Source of the DNA: Kumtagia yinganensis
GTDB lineage: Bacteria; Pseudomonadota; Alphaproteobacteria; Rhizobiales; Rhizobiaceae
Direction of reading: 5' to 3'
Assembly (NCBI RefSeq): GCF_040081985.1
Contig: NZ_JBEBMH010000015.1
Location: 84,201 to 148,200, forward strand
DNA length: 64,000 nucleotides
Each line of letters opens with the position of its first letter. The first letter of the stretch is position 1. The notes beneath the pieces were generated by a model, which worked only from the letters and a program-made list of their open reading frames with translations, made no database searches and was not told the origin of the DNA. Made by a program: the position numbers and the translations under genes. This document shows positions 1 through 9,075 of this stretch, piece after piece.

Positions 1-1
1 C

Positions 2-166
2 CTGGAAGTCATCCGCAACGCGCTGCTGATGGCGGGCATCGATTCCAACTGGCAAGGCGCCTTCGTCGGCGCATTCATCATTCTTGCGGTGCTTCTCGGC
101 ATGCAGACCTCCGGGAGGTCGTTGCGAACCATGTTGGAGGGCATGTTTACCGGGAAGGGCCGATAG
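2..166 (+). CDS. sugar ABC transporter permease, C-terminal end (partial)
   Basis: Only the last 54 residues are in the window. They contain one hydrophobic segment (roughly residues 18-32) followed by a short basic tail ending GKGR. The gene stops 58 bases before the first of two periplasmic sugar-binding protein genes on the same strand, which is the usual order in ribose-type (RbsC/RbsB) importers. The call as an inner-membrane permease therefore rests mostly on context and on the membrane-like tail. No ATPase gene is visible, so it should lie upstream. Confidence 0.7.
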   Translation: MEVIRNALLMAGIDSNWQGAFVGAFIILAVLLGMQTSGRSLRTMLEGMFTGKGR

Positions 167-224
167 AATCCGGCGGCGGCAAGCCGCCGGGGATAGTGGA
201 CGTCAAAAACAAGTGGAGGAACTG

Positions 225-1229
225 GTGAAAAGATACATCTTGACGGCCGCCGTGGCGTTTTCCGCGCTGATGGCCGGCCAGAGCTACGCCCAGCAGAAAT
301 ACACCTTCGCGCTGGTGCCCAAGAACATGAACAACCCCTTCTTCGACCAGGCGCTCGCCGGCTGCAAGAAGGCCGAGTCGGAGGCCAACGGCGCGTTCGA
401 ATGCCTGTATATCGGCCCCGGCGAGCATGGCGGCGGCGAGGAGCAGGTGCAGATCGTGCAGGATCTGGTCGCCAAGAAGGTCGACGGTATCGCCGTGTCG
501 CCTTCCAACGCGGCGGCCATGGCGGTCGCCCTGCAGGCGGCCAAGGATGCCGGCATTCCGGTGCTGACCTGGGATTCCGATCTGCTGCCGGAGAACAAGG
601 ACCTGCGGGCCGCCTATGTGGGCACGCATAATTACGAGATCGGCGTCAACATCGCCAAGATCGTGCAGCAGATCAAGCCGAAGGGCGGGAAGATCTGCAT
701 CCAGTCCGGCGGTGCCGCGGCGGCCAACCACAACGAGCGCATGCAGGGTATCCGCGACACGCTGGCCGGCAAGGAATCGGCGGCATCGCCCGGCGATCCC
801 CTGACGGGCCAGAACGGCTGGACCGAGGCCGAGGGCTGCCCGCTCTACACCAATGACGACTTCCCGCTCTCGGTGCAGCAATTCCAGGACTTCATGGCGA
901 AAACACCCGACGTCGACGCCTTCACGCCGACCGGTGGCTTCCCGCAATTCGTGCCGGACGCCAACCGCGCGGCTGTCGAGCCCTTCAAGGACAAGATCGC
1001 CAAGAAAGAACTGGCGCTGGTCGTCGCCGATACGCTGCCGATCCAGATGGACCAGATGAAGGAAGGCCTGTCGCTCGGCCAGGTCGGCCAGCGGCCGTTC
1101 GAGATGGGCTACAAAACCATGTTCTTCCTGAAGGACATGAAGGACGGCAAACCCGCGCCGGCCGACCCGACCTATACCGGTCTCGACGTCTGCACGCCTG
1201 ATACCGCCGACACCTGCATCGCGAAATAG
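225..1229 (+). CDS. periplasmic sugar-binding protein of an ABC transporter (copy 1)
   Basis: A 334-residue type I periplasmic binding protein (Peripla_BP_4, RbsB-like) that would deliver a sugar or sugar-like ligand to the permease encoded just upstream. I chose the GTG at 225 because GGAGGA lies at 215-220 and because it gives the same N-terminus as the paralogue downstream. Residues 1-22 form a Sec signal peptide with cleavage after SYA. The mature protein begins with the family pattern FALVPKNMNNPFF. It has several conserved cysteines, including those in the tail VCTPDTADTC. The ligand cannot be told from sequence. The gene forms an operon with the permease and copy 2. Confidence 0.85.
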   Translation: MKRYILTAAVAFSALMAGQSYAQQKYTFALVPKNMNNPFFDQALAGCKKAESEANGAFECLYIGPGEHGGGEEQVQIVQDLVAKKVDGIAVSPSNAAAMAVALQAAKDAGIPVLTWDSDLLPENKDLRAAYVGTHNYEIGVNIAKIVQQIKPKGGKICIQSGGAAAANHNERMQGIRDTLAGKESAASPGDPLTGQNGWTEAEGCPLYTNDDFPLSVQQFQDFMAKTPDVDAFTPTGGFPQFVPDANRAAVEPFKDKIAKKELALVVADTLPIQMDQMKEGLSLGQVGQRPFEMGYKTMFFLKDMKDGKPAPADPTYTGLDVCTPDTADTCIAK

Positions 1230-1363
1230 GACATCGCCAAGCAGCTCACCACGATTTCGGGGCGCGGGCGAGGGACATCCCTTCGTCCGCGCTTCCGTGA
1301 AAAGTTCCGCCGGAGCTGGCACGGCGGGGTATCGATCGGTCAGCACCTTTGGAGGAGTTTCAG

Positions 1364-2368
1364 GTGAAGAAGTATGTAATGACGGTCGCGGTCGCGTTTT
1401 CGGCGCTGATGGCAGGACAAGCCTATGCGCAGGACAAGCTGATATACGCGCTGGTGCCGAAGTCCATGAACAATCCCTTCTATGACCAGGCGCTGGCCGG
1501 GTGCAAGAAGGCGGAAGCCGAGTCGAACGGCGCCTTCGAGTGCCTGTATATCGGCCCCGGCGAACATGGCGGCGGCGAGGAGCAGGTGCAGATCGTCCAG
1601 GATCTGGTCGCCAAGAAGGTCGCCGGCATAGCCGTGTCGCCGTCCAACGCCGCCGCGATCGTGCCGGCGCTGGAAGCCGCCAAGGAAGCGGGTATTCCGG
1701 TGCTGACTTTCGATTCAGACGTGCTGCCGGAAAACAAGGGCCTGCGCGTCGCCTATATTGGCACCCACAATTACGAGATCGGCACCAACATCGCCAAGAT
1801 CTTGCAGACGGTGAAGCCTAAGGGCGGCGTCATCTGCATCCAGTCGGGCGGCGCAGCGGCCGCCAACCTCAATGAGCGCATGCAGGGCATCCGCGACGGG
1901 CTAGCGGGCAAGGAATCCGCGCAGTCGCCCGGCGATCCGCTGACCGGCCAAAACGGCTGGACCGAGGCGGAAGGCTGCCCGCTCTACACCAATGACGATT
2001 TCCCGCTGGCTGCCCAGCAGTTCCAGGACCTGCTGACCAAGATGCCGAACCTCGACGCCTTCGCCGCGACCGGCGGCTTCGCCCAGTTCGTGCCGGACGC
2101 CAATCGCGCCGCCACGACCCCCTTCAAGGACAAGATCGCCAAGCATGAGCTGGCGGTGGTCTATGCCGACACCCTGCCGACCCAGATCGACCAGATGAAG
2201 GAGGGTCTTTCCAACGGCCAGGTCGGCCAGCGCCCGTTCGAAATGGGCTACCAGGTGATGAAGGCTTTTGCCGATCTGAAGGATGGCAAGCCGGCTCCGG
2301 CCGACCCGACCTATACCGGCCTCGACGTGTGCACGCCGGACACGGCCGACACCTGCATCGCCAAGTAA
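1364..2368 (+). CDS. periplasmic sugar-binding protein of an ABC transporter (copy 2)
   Basis: A paralogue of the gene upstream, with the same length (334 residues) and long identical blocks, including the stretch around GPGEHGGGEEQVQIVQDL and the cysteine-containing tail. The GTG start at 1364 follows GGAGG at 1351-1355. Residues 1-22 are a Sec signal peptide ending AYA. Differences cluster in short patches (for example LLTKMPNLDAF against FMAKTPDVDAF), so ligand preference may differ slightly. A strong terminator hairpin follows 20 bases after the stop. The pair looks like a tandem duplication inside one transport operon. Confidence 0.85.
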   Translation: MKKYVMTVAVAFSALMAGQAYAQDKLIYALVPKSMNNPFYDQALAGCKKAEAESNGAFECLYIGPGEHGGGEEQVQIVQDLVAKKVAGIAVSPSNAAAIVPALEAAKEAGIPVLTFDSDVLPENKGLRVAYIGTHNYEIGTNIAKILQTVKPKGGVICIQSGGAAAANLNERMQGIRDGLAGKESAQSPGDPLTGQNGWTEAEGCPLYTNDDFPLAAQQFQDLLTKMPNLDAFAATGGFAQFVPDANRAATTPFKDKIAKHELAVVYADTLPTQIDQMKEGLSNGQVGQRPFEMGYQVMKAFADLKDGKPAPADPTYTGLDVCTPDTADTCIAK

Positions 2369-2387
2369 GTGAGTTCCGCAGAAATTG

Positions 2388-2420
2388 GCCGGGCGAGGGC
2401 AACCTCGCCCGGCTTTTTCT
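2388..2420 (+). terminator. Rho-independent terminator of the sugar-binding operon
   Basis: An 11-bp perfect stem (GCCGGGCGAGG / CCTCGCCCGGC) with a GCAA loop is followed by TTTTTCTT. It lies directly after the second binding-protein gene. Confidence 0.9.
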
Positions 2421-2578
2421 TGGGCAATGTCAATGGCGTCTGATGTTTGACGCCGCTTCTGTCGGACGTCGCCGGCACTGTCACACTGATACGCGATGCC
2501 GGCGGAGAACGAATATAGGAAAGTTTTCCTTGAAATTCTCGGCTGCCTTGCTATTATGCGCTCTGAACGGAGGCTGGA

Positions 2579-3022
2579 ATGGACCGCGCCGAATACGGGT
2601 ATGCGCAGGAGACGCTGAGGGGCATCGTTGCGATGCTGCTTGGGTTGGCTATACTGGCCGAGCGCCTGTGCGTTGTGCCGTTCCCGGTTCGCGCCTTCGT
2701 GTTGTCGCTGCTGCGGCCGGCCGAGGTTGCCGCGCGGGTGTTTGCCATCGAACATGCCGGTGGCGCACGTGTCGTGCCAATGGCCGCGGTCGGCGGGGCG
2801 GATGACGATGGCTGCGCCGAGGCTTTGCGGCTTGCCCGCTGCTTCCGCGCGCTGGCGTCCGTCTTCAGCGGCCTGCGGCATTTTGCCGGGCGGGCGCTGT
2901 TTCGCAGCGTGCCGACCGGGCGCTTTACGCAACGCGTACCGGCAATGGTGTGGCGGGACCGTTTTATAAAGGCGCGGCGCGCAATCGCTTTCGGCGGAGT
3001 GGAGCACATCGATACGTCATGA
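2579..3022 (+). CDS. hypothetical protein
   Basis: A 147-residue protein I do not recognise. The ATG at 2579 is preceded by GGAGG a few bases upstream. Residues 14-50 are largely hydrophobic (VAMLLGLAILAE, then VRAFVLSLL) and could be one or two membrane segments. The rest is arginine- and alanine-rich. It lies between the binding-protein terminator and a convergent oxidoreductase gene. Its ribosome site and reading-frame length support it, but there is no functional clue. Confidence 0.55.
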   Translation: MDRAEYGYAQETLRGIVAMLLGLAILAERLCVVPFPVRAFVLSLLRPAEVAARVFAIEHAGGARVVPMAAVGGADDDGCAEALRLARCFRALASVFSGLRHFAGRALFRSVPTGRFTQRVPAMVWRDRFIKARRAIAFGGVEHIDTS

Positions 3023-3137
3023 TCGCCGGACGGGCGACGCTGCCCGGCTTTCGGGTTAGGCTCCAAGTTGTTGAGAATTCGAACGCCATTCGCCAGGTGC
3101 GCTTGGCGATGCTAGTGTTCGTGTAAATAGCAACAGC

Positions 3138-4283
3138 TTACCCGGGCACTGGCTCCCATTGCCGGGTCTGCGCTGACCGCAGCACCGCATCGACAACCGC
3201 ATCCGTCTTCAGCGCCGTCTCGAAGTCCGGCACCAGCGTCTTGCCCGATTCCAAACCCTTCAGGAAATCTGCGACCTGATGGATGAAAGTGTGTTCGTAG
3301 CCGATCTGCAGCCCCGGCACCCACCAGGCTTTCATATAGGGATGGTCCCCGTCGGTGACGTGGATCGACCGCCAGCCGCGCAACGCCCCCTTGCCGCCGT
3401 GGTCGAACAGTTGCAGCCGGTGGAGGTCGTGCAGGTCCCAGGCGATGGAGCCGCGCTCGCCATTGATCTCCAGCGTGAACAGGGCCTTGTGGCCGCGCGC
3501 GTAGCGGGTCGCCTCGAACGTCGCCAATGAACCGTTTTCGAAGCGCGCCAGGAAGGCGCTGGCATCGTCGATGGTGACCGGCTGTGGTTTGCCGGTGGCG
3601 ACATGGGCGCGCTCGCGGATGAAGGTCTCGGTCATGCCGCTTACCTCTCTGATCGATCCGTTCAGCCACTGCGCGGCATCGATGCAATGCGCCAGCAAGT
3701 CGCCGGTCACGCCGCTACCGGCGACGGATTTGTCCAGCCGCCACGTCCCGGCGCCGCCTTGCGGCACGTCTTGCGAGATGGTCCAGTCCTGCAGGAATTT
3801 CGAGCGATAGTGGAAGACGCGGCCGAGAAAACCCTCGTCGATCAGTTGCTTGGCAAGGGCAATCGCCGGCACGCGGCGATAGTTATACCAGACCATGTTG
3901 GCGACGCCGGCCTTTTTCACGGCGTCGGCCATCCGGTGTGACTCTTCGAAAGTGCGGCCGAGTGGCTTTTCGCAGGCCACTATCTTGCCGGTCTGTGCGG
4001 CGGCTATGGCGATCTCGGCATGGGTGTCATTGGGAGTGGCAATGTCGATCAGGTCGATGTCGTCGCGCGCCACCAATTTTCGCCAGTCCGACTCGTGCGA
4101 TGCAAAACCCCATTGTTCGGCGAAGCGTCGTGTTTTGCCGGCGTTGCGGGAACAGACGGCGGTCAGTTCGACGGCAATGGCGCTGTCGAAGAATTTTGAA
4201 ACCTGTCCGTAGGCGTTGGCGTGCGTTCGCCCCATGAAGCCGGTGCCAACCAGCCCGACGCGCAATCTGCGTTTTTCTGCCAT
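3138..4283 (-). CDS. Gfo/Idh/MocA family NAD(P)-dependent oxidoreductase
   Basis: A 381-residue cytosolic dehydrogenase of the Gfo/Idh/MocA family, which oxidises sugars or inositols with NAD(P). The start at 4283 is chosen because GGAGGAGGGA precedes it and because it places the nucleotide-binding motif GLVGTGFMG at residues 10-18. The family motif EKP is at residues 105-107 (ACEKPLGRT). The C-terminal half has the expected alpha/beta substrate domain. It is convergent with the sugar-uptake operon, and both may belong to catabolism of the same compound, but nothing proves the link. The substrate is unknown. Confidence 0.9.
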   Translation of the reverse strand: MAEKRRLRVGLVGTGFMGRTHANAYGQVSKFFDSAIAVELTAVCSRNAGKTRRFAEQWGFASHESDWRKLVARDDIDLIDIATPNDTHAEIAIAAAQTGKIVACEKPLGRTFEESHRMADAVKKAGVANMVWYNYRRVPAIALAKQLIDEGFLGRVFHYRSKFLQDWTISQDVPQGGAGTWRLDKSVAGSGVTGDLLAHCIDAAQWLNGSIREVSGMTETFIRERAHVATGKPQPVTIDDASAFLARFENGSLATFEATRYARGHKALFTLEINGERGSIAWDLHDLHRLQLFDHGGKGALRGWRSIHVTDGDHPYMKAWWVPGLQIGYEHTFIHQVADFLKGLESGKTLVPDFETALKTDAVVDAVLRSAQTRQWEPVPG

Positions 4284-4446
4284 GAATCCCTCCTCCCACG
4301 CGGCGCAACCTAGCATGCGCAATTCGATGCGGAAGGCCCCACGCGCAACGATCATCCGGCTTCCCCGTTGCCGGCATGTGCTGACGGTCGGCTGTCATGA
4401 GCGGTCTGCTAGCCTGAAGCCATCGGTCCAGAACTGGGAGAGTAAG

Positions 4447-5100
4447 ATGCTGAAATTCTACTATGCGCCCTGGTCTCGCGCCTCCGGCGTGCTGTGGCTG
4501 CTGGAGGAACTGGGGGTTTCCTACGAAACCCATCACGTCGACATCCGCGCCGAGGGCGGCGTGCCGGAGGAATACCGGAAGATCCAGCCGAACAAGAAGG
4601 TGCCGGCGATCGAGCATGACGGCACGGTGATCACCGAGCGTGCCGCCATAACCACCTATCTGGCCGATGCTTTTCCGGAAGCAGGCCTTGCACCGCCAAT
4701 CGGCGATCCGTTGCGGGCGCCGTATCTCACCACATGCGTCTATTGCGATTCCGTGATCGATCCCTGCGTGGCGGCGCGCGCCCACGGGCTGACCTACCAA
4801 AGCAACGACTATTCCTTCGGTCTGTTCGACGACATGGTTGCTTATGTCGAGCGCCGCCTGACCGAGAACGATTTCGCCGCCGGCGACCGCTTCACCGCCG
4901 CCGACACGCAGCTTGCCTCCGCCATAGGCTACACGATGAACGTTCTGAAAGTGCTTCCGGCGCGGCCGGCCTTCGGCGCCTATCTCGAGCGGATCGCTGG
5001 GCGGCCCACCTACCGGCGCTACCAGGCAAAGGACCAGGAAGCGGCGATGCGCATCCCGCATTTCCAGAAAATGTTTCCGGACGGCCCGCCGCGGCTGTGA
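4447..5100 (+). CDS. glutathione S-transferase family protein
   Basis: A 217-residue two-domain GST. The N-terminal thioredoxin fold starts FYYAPWSRASGVLW and includes the cis-proline region KVPAIEHDG and the glutathione-binding ERAA stretch. An all-helical C-terminal domain follows. The ATG at 4447 has GGGAGAG upstream. It would conjugate glutathione or reduce an unknown electrophile in the cytosol. It is divergent from the oxidoreductase, and its stop abuts the convergent rimO stop without a spacer. Confidence 0.88.
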   Translation: MLKFYYAPWSRASGVLWLLEELGVSYETHHVDIRAEGGVPEEYRKIQPNKKVPAIEHDGTVITERAAITTYLADAFPEAGLAPPIGDPLRAPYLTTCVYCDSVIDPCVAARAHGLTYQSNDYSFGLFDDMVAYVERRLTENDFAAGDRFTAADTQLASAIGYTMNVLKVLPARPAFGAYLERIAGRPTYRRYQAKDQEAAMRIPHFQKMFPDGPPRL

Positions 5101-6420
5101 TCAAACCGCCTGGCCGTAAAGATCGTAGGCGTCCGCCCGGTCGATCTTGACCGTCACGATATCGCCGGCGCGCAGCGGGAGCCGCGACGAGACATGCACC
5201 GACCCGTCGATCTCCGGCGCGTCGTATTTGGTGCGGCCCTTGCCGGCGGTGCCGTTGGCCTCGTCGATGATGACCGGCAGGCGCTTGCCGACCTTCTTCT
5301 GCAACTGGGTCGCGGAGACTTTCTGCTGGCGCTGCATGAAGCGGTGCCAGCGGCTATCCTTGATCTCCTGCGGCACTTCGGCGAGACCGAGATCGTTGGA
5401 GCGGGCTCCGTTGACCGGCTCGTATTTGAAGCATCCGGCGCGGTCGATCTTGGCTTCGTCCAGCCAGTCGAGCAGCATCTCGAAATCCTCCTCCGTCTCG
5501 CCGGGGAAGCCGACGATGAAGGTGGAACGGACCGCGAGGTCCGGGCAAACCTCGCGCCAGCCGCGGATGCGCTCGAGCGTCTTCTCGCCATGGGCGGGGC
5601 GGCGCATGTTCTTCAGCACCGCCGGCGAGGCATGCTGGAAGGGAATGTCGAGATAGGGAAGGATCTTTCCGTCGGCCATCAGCGGGATGACGTCGGCGAC
5701 GTGCGGGTAGGGGTAGACATAGTGGAGCCGCACCCACATGCCGAGCTCGCCGAGTTCCTTGGCGAGGTCGTGGAACTTTGCCCGCACCTCGCGGTCCTGG
5801 AAGCGGCTGGCCTCGTATTTGATGTCGACGCCGTAGGCGCTGGTGTCCTGCGAGATCACCATGATTTCCTTGACGCCGGCTTTTGCCAGTTTCTCGGCCT
5901 CGCGCAGCACGTCCGCGGCGGGACGCGAGACCAGGTCGCCGCGCAGAGCGGGAATGATGCAGAAGGTGCAGCGGTTGTTGCAGCCCTCTGAAATCTTCAG
6001 ATAGGCATAGTGGCGCGGCGTCAGTTTTATGCCCTGCGGCGGCAGCAGGTCGACCAGCGGGTCGTGCTGCGGCGGAGCGGCCTCGTGGACGGCGGCCATG
6101 ACGCTTTCATAGGCCTGCGGGCCGGTGATCGCCAGCACGTTCGGATGCTTCTCGCGGATCAGTTCCGGCGTAGCTCCCATGCAGCCCGTGACGATGACCT
6201 TGCCGTTTTCTTTCATCGCCGTGCCGATGGCGCTGAGCGATTCATCGCGGGCAGAATCCAGGAAGCCGCAGGTGTTGACGACGACGAGGTCGGCGCCGTC
6301 ATGCTTGCGCGCGATCTCGTAACCTTCGGCGCGCAGGCGCGTCAGGATGCGCTCGGAATCGACCAGGGCTTTGGGGCAGCCGAGGCTGACGAAACTGACG
6401 CGGGGTGCGGTGGCGGACAT
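5101..6420 (-). CDS. rimO: ribosomal protein S12 methylthiotransferase RimO
   Basis: A 439-residue radical-SAM enzyme that adds a methylthio group to an aspartate of ribosomal protein S12. The N-terminal UPF0004 domain has cluster cysteines at residues 15, 51 and 80 (SLGCPK, NTCGF, TGCMG). The radical-SAM cluster motif CNNRCTFC has its cysteines at 147, 151 and 154. A C-terminal TRAM-like domain ends the protein. The sequence GCPKALVDSE and the overall length separate RimO from the tRNA enzyme MiaB. The start matches the family N-terminus. A TerC-family gene lies upstream on the same strand. Confidence 0.95.
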   Translation of the reverse strand: MSATAPRVSFVSLGCPKALVDSERILTRLRAEGYEIARKHDGADLVVVNTCGFLDSARDESLSAIGTAMKENGKVIVTGCMGATPELIREKHPNVLAITGPQAYESVMAAVHEAAPPQHDPLVDLLPPQGIKLTPRHYAYLKISEGCNNRCTFCIIPALRGDLVSRPAADVLREAEKLAKAGVKEIMVISQDTSAYGVDIKYEASRFQDREVRAKFHDLAKELGELGMWVRLHYVYPYPHVADVIPLMADGKILPYLDIPFQHASPAVLKNMRRPAHGEKTLERIRGWREVCPDLAVRSTFIVGFPGETEEDFEMLLDWLDEAKIDRAGCFKYEPVNGARSNDLGLAEVPQEIKDSRWHRFMQRQQKVSATQLQKKVGKRLPVIIDEANGTAGKGRTKYDAPEIDGSVHVSSRLPLRAGDIVTVKIDRADAYDLYGQAV

Positions 6421-6570
6421 TGTTCTTAGCCTTCAACGGCGAAAGCCGGAACCAAGGATGGCCCGGCTTGCCTGAATTGTTGCTGTTGCTGTCAAGCGTC
6501 GATGCGCTCGATTTTGGCGGCGCAATAACACAGTTCCGCCGGCAGGAAAACCGCGGCGGTGTCGCTGTTG

Positions 6571-7266
6571 TCAGTGACCGATAGCGCCGGGAGGACCGAA
6601 CCAGGCGCCGAGCGCGGAAAGCTGATCCGGCCATTGGCCGTAGGCGCCCTTCAGCGTCATTTCGATGGCCACATAGAGAATGACCAGCAGGCCGAGATAG
6701 GCGATCCAGCGGAAGCGATGGAGCAGACGCGCGATGAAGGAGGCGGCAAAGCCCATCAGCGCGATGGAGAGCGCCAGCCCGATGATCAGCACGGTCGGAT
6801 GGTCCATGGCCGCGCCGGCGACGGCCAGCACATTGTCCAGCGACATCGACACGTCGGCAATCACGATCTGCCACGCGGCCTGGGCAAATGTCTTGCGCTT
6901 GCCGCTGCCGCCGATCTTGCCGTCCTTGTCGTGGTCCGTGTCGGACAGCGCCTCGGTCGCCGCGTGCTCTTCCTCGTCGGTCGTCCGCAACTCGCGCCAC
7001 ATCTTCCAGCAGACATAGAGCAGCAGGATGCCGCCGCCGATCAGCAGGATCGGCCCGATCTGCAGGAGTTGTTGCGTGACCAGGGCGAAGAAGATGCGCA
7101 GCACGGTGGCGGCGCCGATGCCGACGAGGATCGCCTTCTTGCGCTGGTCGGCGGGCAGACCGGCCGCTGCGAGACCGATGACGATGGCATTGTCGCCCGC
7201 AAGCACGAGGTCGATGGCGATGACCTGCAACAATGCGGAAAAGCCTGCCGCCGTAAAAATTTCCAT
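6571..7266 (-). CDS. TerC-family integral membrane protein
   Basis: A 231-residue membrane protein of the TerC/YjbE group, whose members have been linked to metal (manganese) export and tellurite resistance. The family signatures are visible: an acidic DLVLAGDNAIVIG segment in the first membrane helix and its repeat ADVSMSLDNVLAVAGA near the middle, separated by a charged cytoplasmic loop (DEEEHAATEALSDTDHDKDG). About six or seven hydrophobic segments are present. I see no convincing manganese riboswitch in the 260 bases upstream, which separate it from mucR. Confidence 0.88.
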   Translation of the reverse strand: MEIFTAAGFSALLQVIAIDLVLAGDNAIVIGLAAAGLPADQRKKAILVGIGAATVLRIFFALVTQQLLQIGPILLIGGGILLLYVCWKMWRELRTTDEEEHAATEALSDTDHDKDGKIGGSGKRKTFAQAAWQIVIADVSMSLDNVLAVAGAAMDHPTVLIIGLALSIALMGFAASFIARLLHRFRWIAYLGLLVILYVAIEMTLKGAYGQWPDQLSALGAWFGPPGAIGH

Positions 7267-7526
7267 CGGATGGAGAACCCTTGTGAAACGCCTGGTCGCG
7301 GTGTCCGCCTATCGGCCACGCGCTATGGCGTCAAGACAAGAGAAGCGTCCCGTCATCGAAAACGGCGCACGGCAATTGGCCGCGCGCTATTGCCGACAAC
7401 CTGTCATCAGCGGCTCTTGCCCCGGGCTTGCTCAGCACGCGAGCCGGTTGCCATCTTACTGGCTTGGACCGGTTTCAGCCTAAGGTTCCAGACTGGGATG
7501 CAGTGCCGAAACGGCAGTCCCCAAGT

Positions 7527-7991
7527 CTATCCCTTGTCTTTCGCCGCACGCTTGCGGCGGGGCGCAGGCTGCACCGGTGGTGCTTCCTCTTCCAGTTCGC
7601 CCTTGCGTCCCAGACCCATCGTCTTGGCCAGCGCCGAACGGGTCGCGGCATAGTTGGGCGCGACCATGGGATAGTCGGAGGGCAGGTTCCACTTCGCGCG
7701 GTATTGTTCCGGCGACATGCCATATTGTGTGCTGAGGTGGCGTTTCAGAGATTTGAACTTGCGGCCATCCTCAAGCGAAATGATGTACTCTGGTGTGATC
7801 GACTTCTTCACCGGCACCGCAGGCACGAGCGGCACAGGTTCCGGCTCCGGCTTGCCGACCAGTTTCCCCAGCGACGCATGGACGCTGGCGACGAGCTCGG
7901 CAAGATTGGCCATCGGCACGCTGTTCTTCGATACATAGGCCGAGACGATCGACGCCGTCAGTTCCAGCCTAGAGGTGTGTTCGTCTTCCAC
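7527..7991 (-). CDS. Ros/MucR-type transcriptional regulator lacking zinc ligands
   Basis: A 154-residue global regulator of the Ros/MucR family, which binds AT-rich DNA and controls surface polysaccharide and symbiosis or virulence genes in rhizobia and Brucella. The GTG at 7991 is preferred over a TTG five codons earlier because GGAGAG lies just ahead of it. The core FKSLKRHL and the tail YPMVAPNYAATRS are typical. The cysteine positions of the finger are occupied by serine and aspartate (SLEDGRKF), and the last histidine is replaced (STQYGM). This matches the zinc-independent Ml proteins described from Mesorhizobium loti. It probably folds without zinc and oligomerises through its N-terminus. 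Confidence 0.92.
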   Translation of the reverse strand: MEDEHTSRLELTASIVSAYVSKNSVPMANLAELVASVHASLGKLVGKPEPEPVPLVPAVPVKKSITPEYIISLEDGRKFKSLKRHLSTQYGMSPEQYRAKWNLPSDYPMVAPNYAATRSALAKTMGLGRKGELEEEAPPVQPAPRRKRAAKDKG

Positions 7992-8984
7992 GTTCGCTCT
8001 CTCCAAAGTAACCTGAATGTGTTTGTCTTAAAATGCAGGCGAATCAAGACTAAACTTTAATCGCGCGTTAGCACGCTTCGGTGTTCGAATCGATAAGCGC
8101 CGCCAATGAACGAGGATCGGCCTCCGGAGTTCCCAAAAGATCGATGAAAAAGAAGAATACCAATCTCATACATTCTCCTCTTTTTGATCGAACCAAATGG
8201 CAGGTGCACCTCGGCGGTTCCAGTACGTCTTGTTTCCGGAGCTTTCTGGTCTGGTTGCGCTTGGAATTATTTCGATTCCGCCAAACGCTGGATCGCCGCT
8301 TTTGGATCACTGAAATGTGGAAAATTAGCAGTGACTAAATGTCGCGTCGAAACCCGCGAAAACGTTGCCGTATTGCCCGGCCTGATGACCCGGATGCGCC
8401 TTCCCAGAGCAACCGGGGCGAATGCCGACGACGAAGATTCCACTGCTGAACGTCGGCTTCGACGGCTATTGGCAGCTTTGCGGTGAAATATAAGAATTCA
8501 GGCAATACTTGTATATGAGAACGATATCTACCTCTGATTGTATTGATGTTGCTGAATGGGTCGGTGTTATTTGCCGCCATCCCCGAAGGCGGTCCTGGTG
8601 GCGGCCTGCAAGGCGATTACCGGCAACGGCCGCCTCGGTGCTCGAGGCTGCGGGTATACCGGGTTGGGTGAATCCGGAGGTTGGCGTAGGCGGCGACTGG
8701 CACGGCTTTTGCTTCGTATAAGCTAGTCACTTCCTCCCGTGGCACCCGATGTACCAGATCGGGAAATTAAAGACCGCCGGACCAAGGGCGGGTTGGGTTT
8801 TGGTCCGGCGGTTACTTTTCCCAGAAGTGTTTCGCCTGTAGCCCCTGGACCGCTATAGACTTCGCGCCTTACCTCTTGGGGGCTGGCGAGCGCGAACGCT
8901 TCATGGCTGGCGCTCTCTTCGCTGAGTATTTCAGGTTTTATCATTGGGTGAAAAAGAGAAAAAGCCCAATGAAATCACCAATAT
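7992..8984. other. intergenic region without a supportable gene
   Basis: About 1 kb between mucR and tRNA-Ser. It is richer in A and T than its surroundings, and the few open frames have no family pattern or ribosome site. The only structure I see is a perfect inverted repeat at 8773-8812. The large upstream region of mucR suggests that its promoter and autoregulatory sites lie here. Confidence 0.6.
8773..8812 (-). terminator. 13-bp perfect hairpin, terminator-like on the minus strand
   Basis: ACCGCCGGACCAA and its exact complement are separated by a 14-base loop. On the minus strand the stem is followed by CTTTAATTT. It lies about 170 bases downstream of tRNA-Ser in the direction of tRNA transcription. 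It could end the tRNA read-through transcript or a small RNA. Confidence 0.55.
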
Positions 8985-9074
8985 TGGCGGAGGGAGTGGG
9001 ATTCGAACCCACGGTGAACTCGCGCCCACGCCGGTTTTCAAGACCGGTGCCTTAAACCGCTCGGCCATCCCTCC
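8985..9074 (-). tRNA. tRNA-Ser (anticodon UGA)
   Basis: A complete 90-nt class II tRNA with encoded CCA at its 3' end (8985-8987). The acceptor GGAGGGA pairs with its complement, the anticodon stem CCGGT..ACCGG encloses CTTGAAA giving anticodon TGA, a long variable arm is present, and the T loop is GGTTCGAATCC. Its 5' half is also the left copy of a 40-bp direct repeat, so the gene is the integration site of the adjacent element. Confidence 0.97.
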
Positions 9075-9075
9075 A
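9036..9075. repeat. left attachment site of the tRNA-Ser element
   Basis: A 40-bp sequence from the anticodon loop to one base beyond the 5' end of tRNA-Ser, repeated exactly at 27224-27263. The flanking bases differ on both sides (T against G before it, T against A after it), which defines the core. Confidence 0.95.

Noticed and set aside
147..1346. 399-codon antisense frame over the first binding-protein gene
   Set aside because: It is a codon-bias shadow. The plus-strand gene has signal peptide, ribosome site and a paralogue in the same frame.
7267..7526. Possible manganese riboswitch upstream of the TerC-family gene
   Set aside because: No yybP-ykoY-like conserved core or terminator was found in the minus-strand leader.
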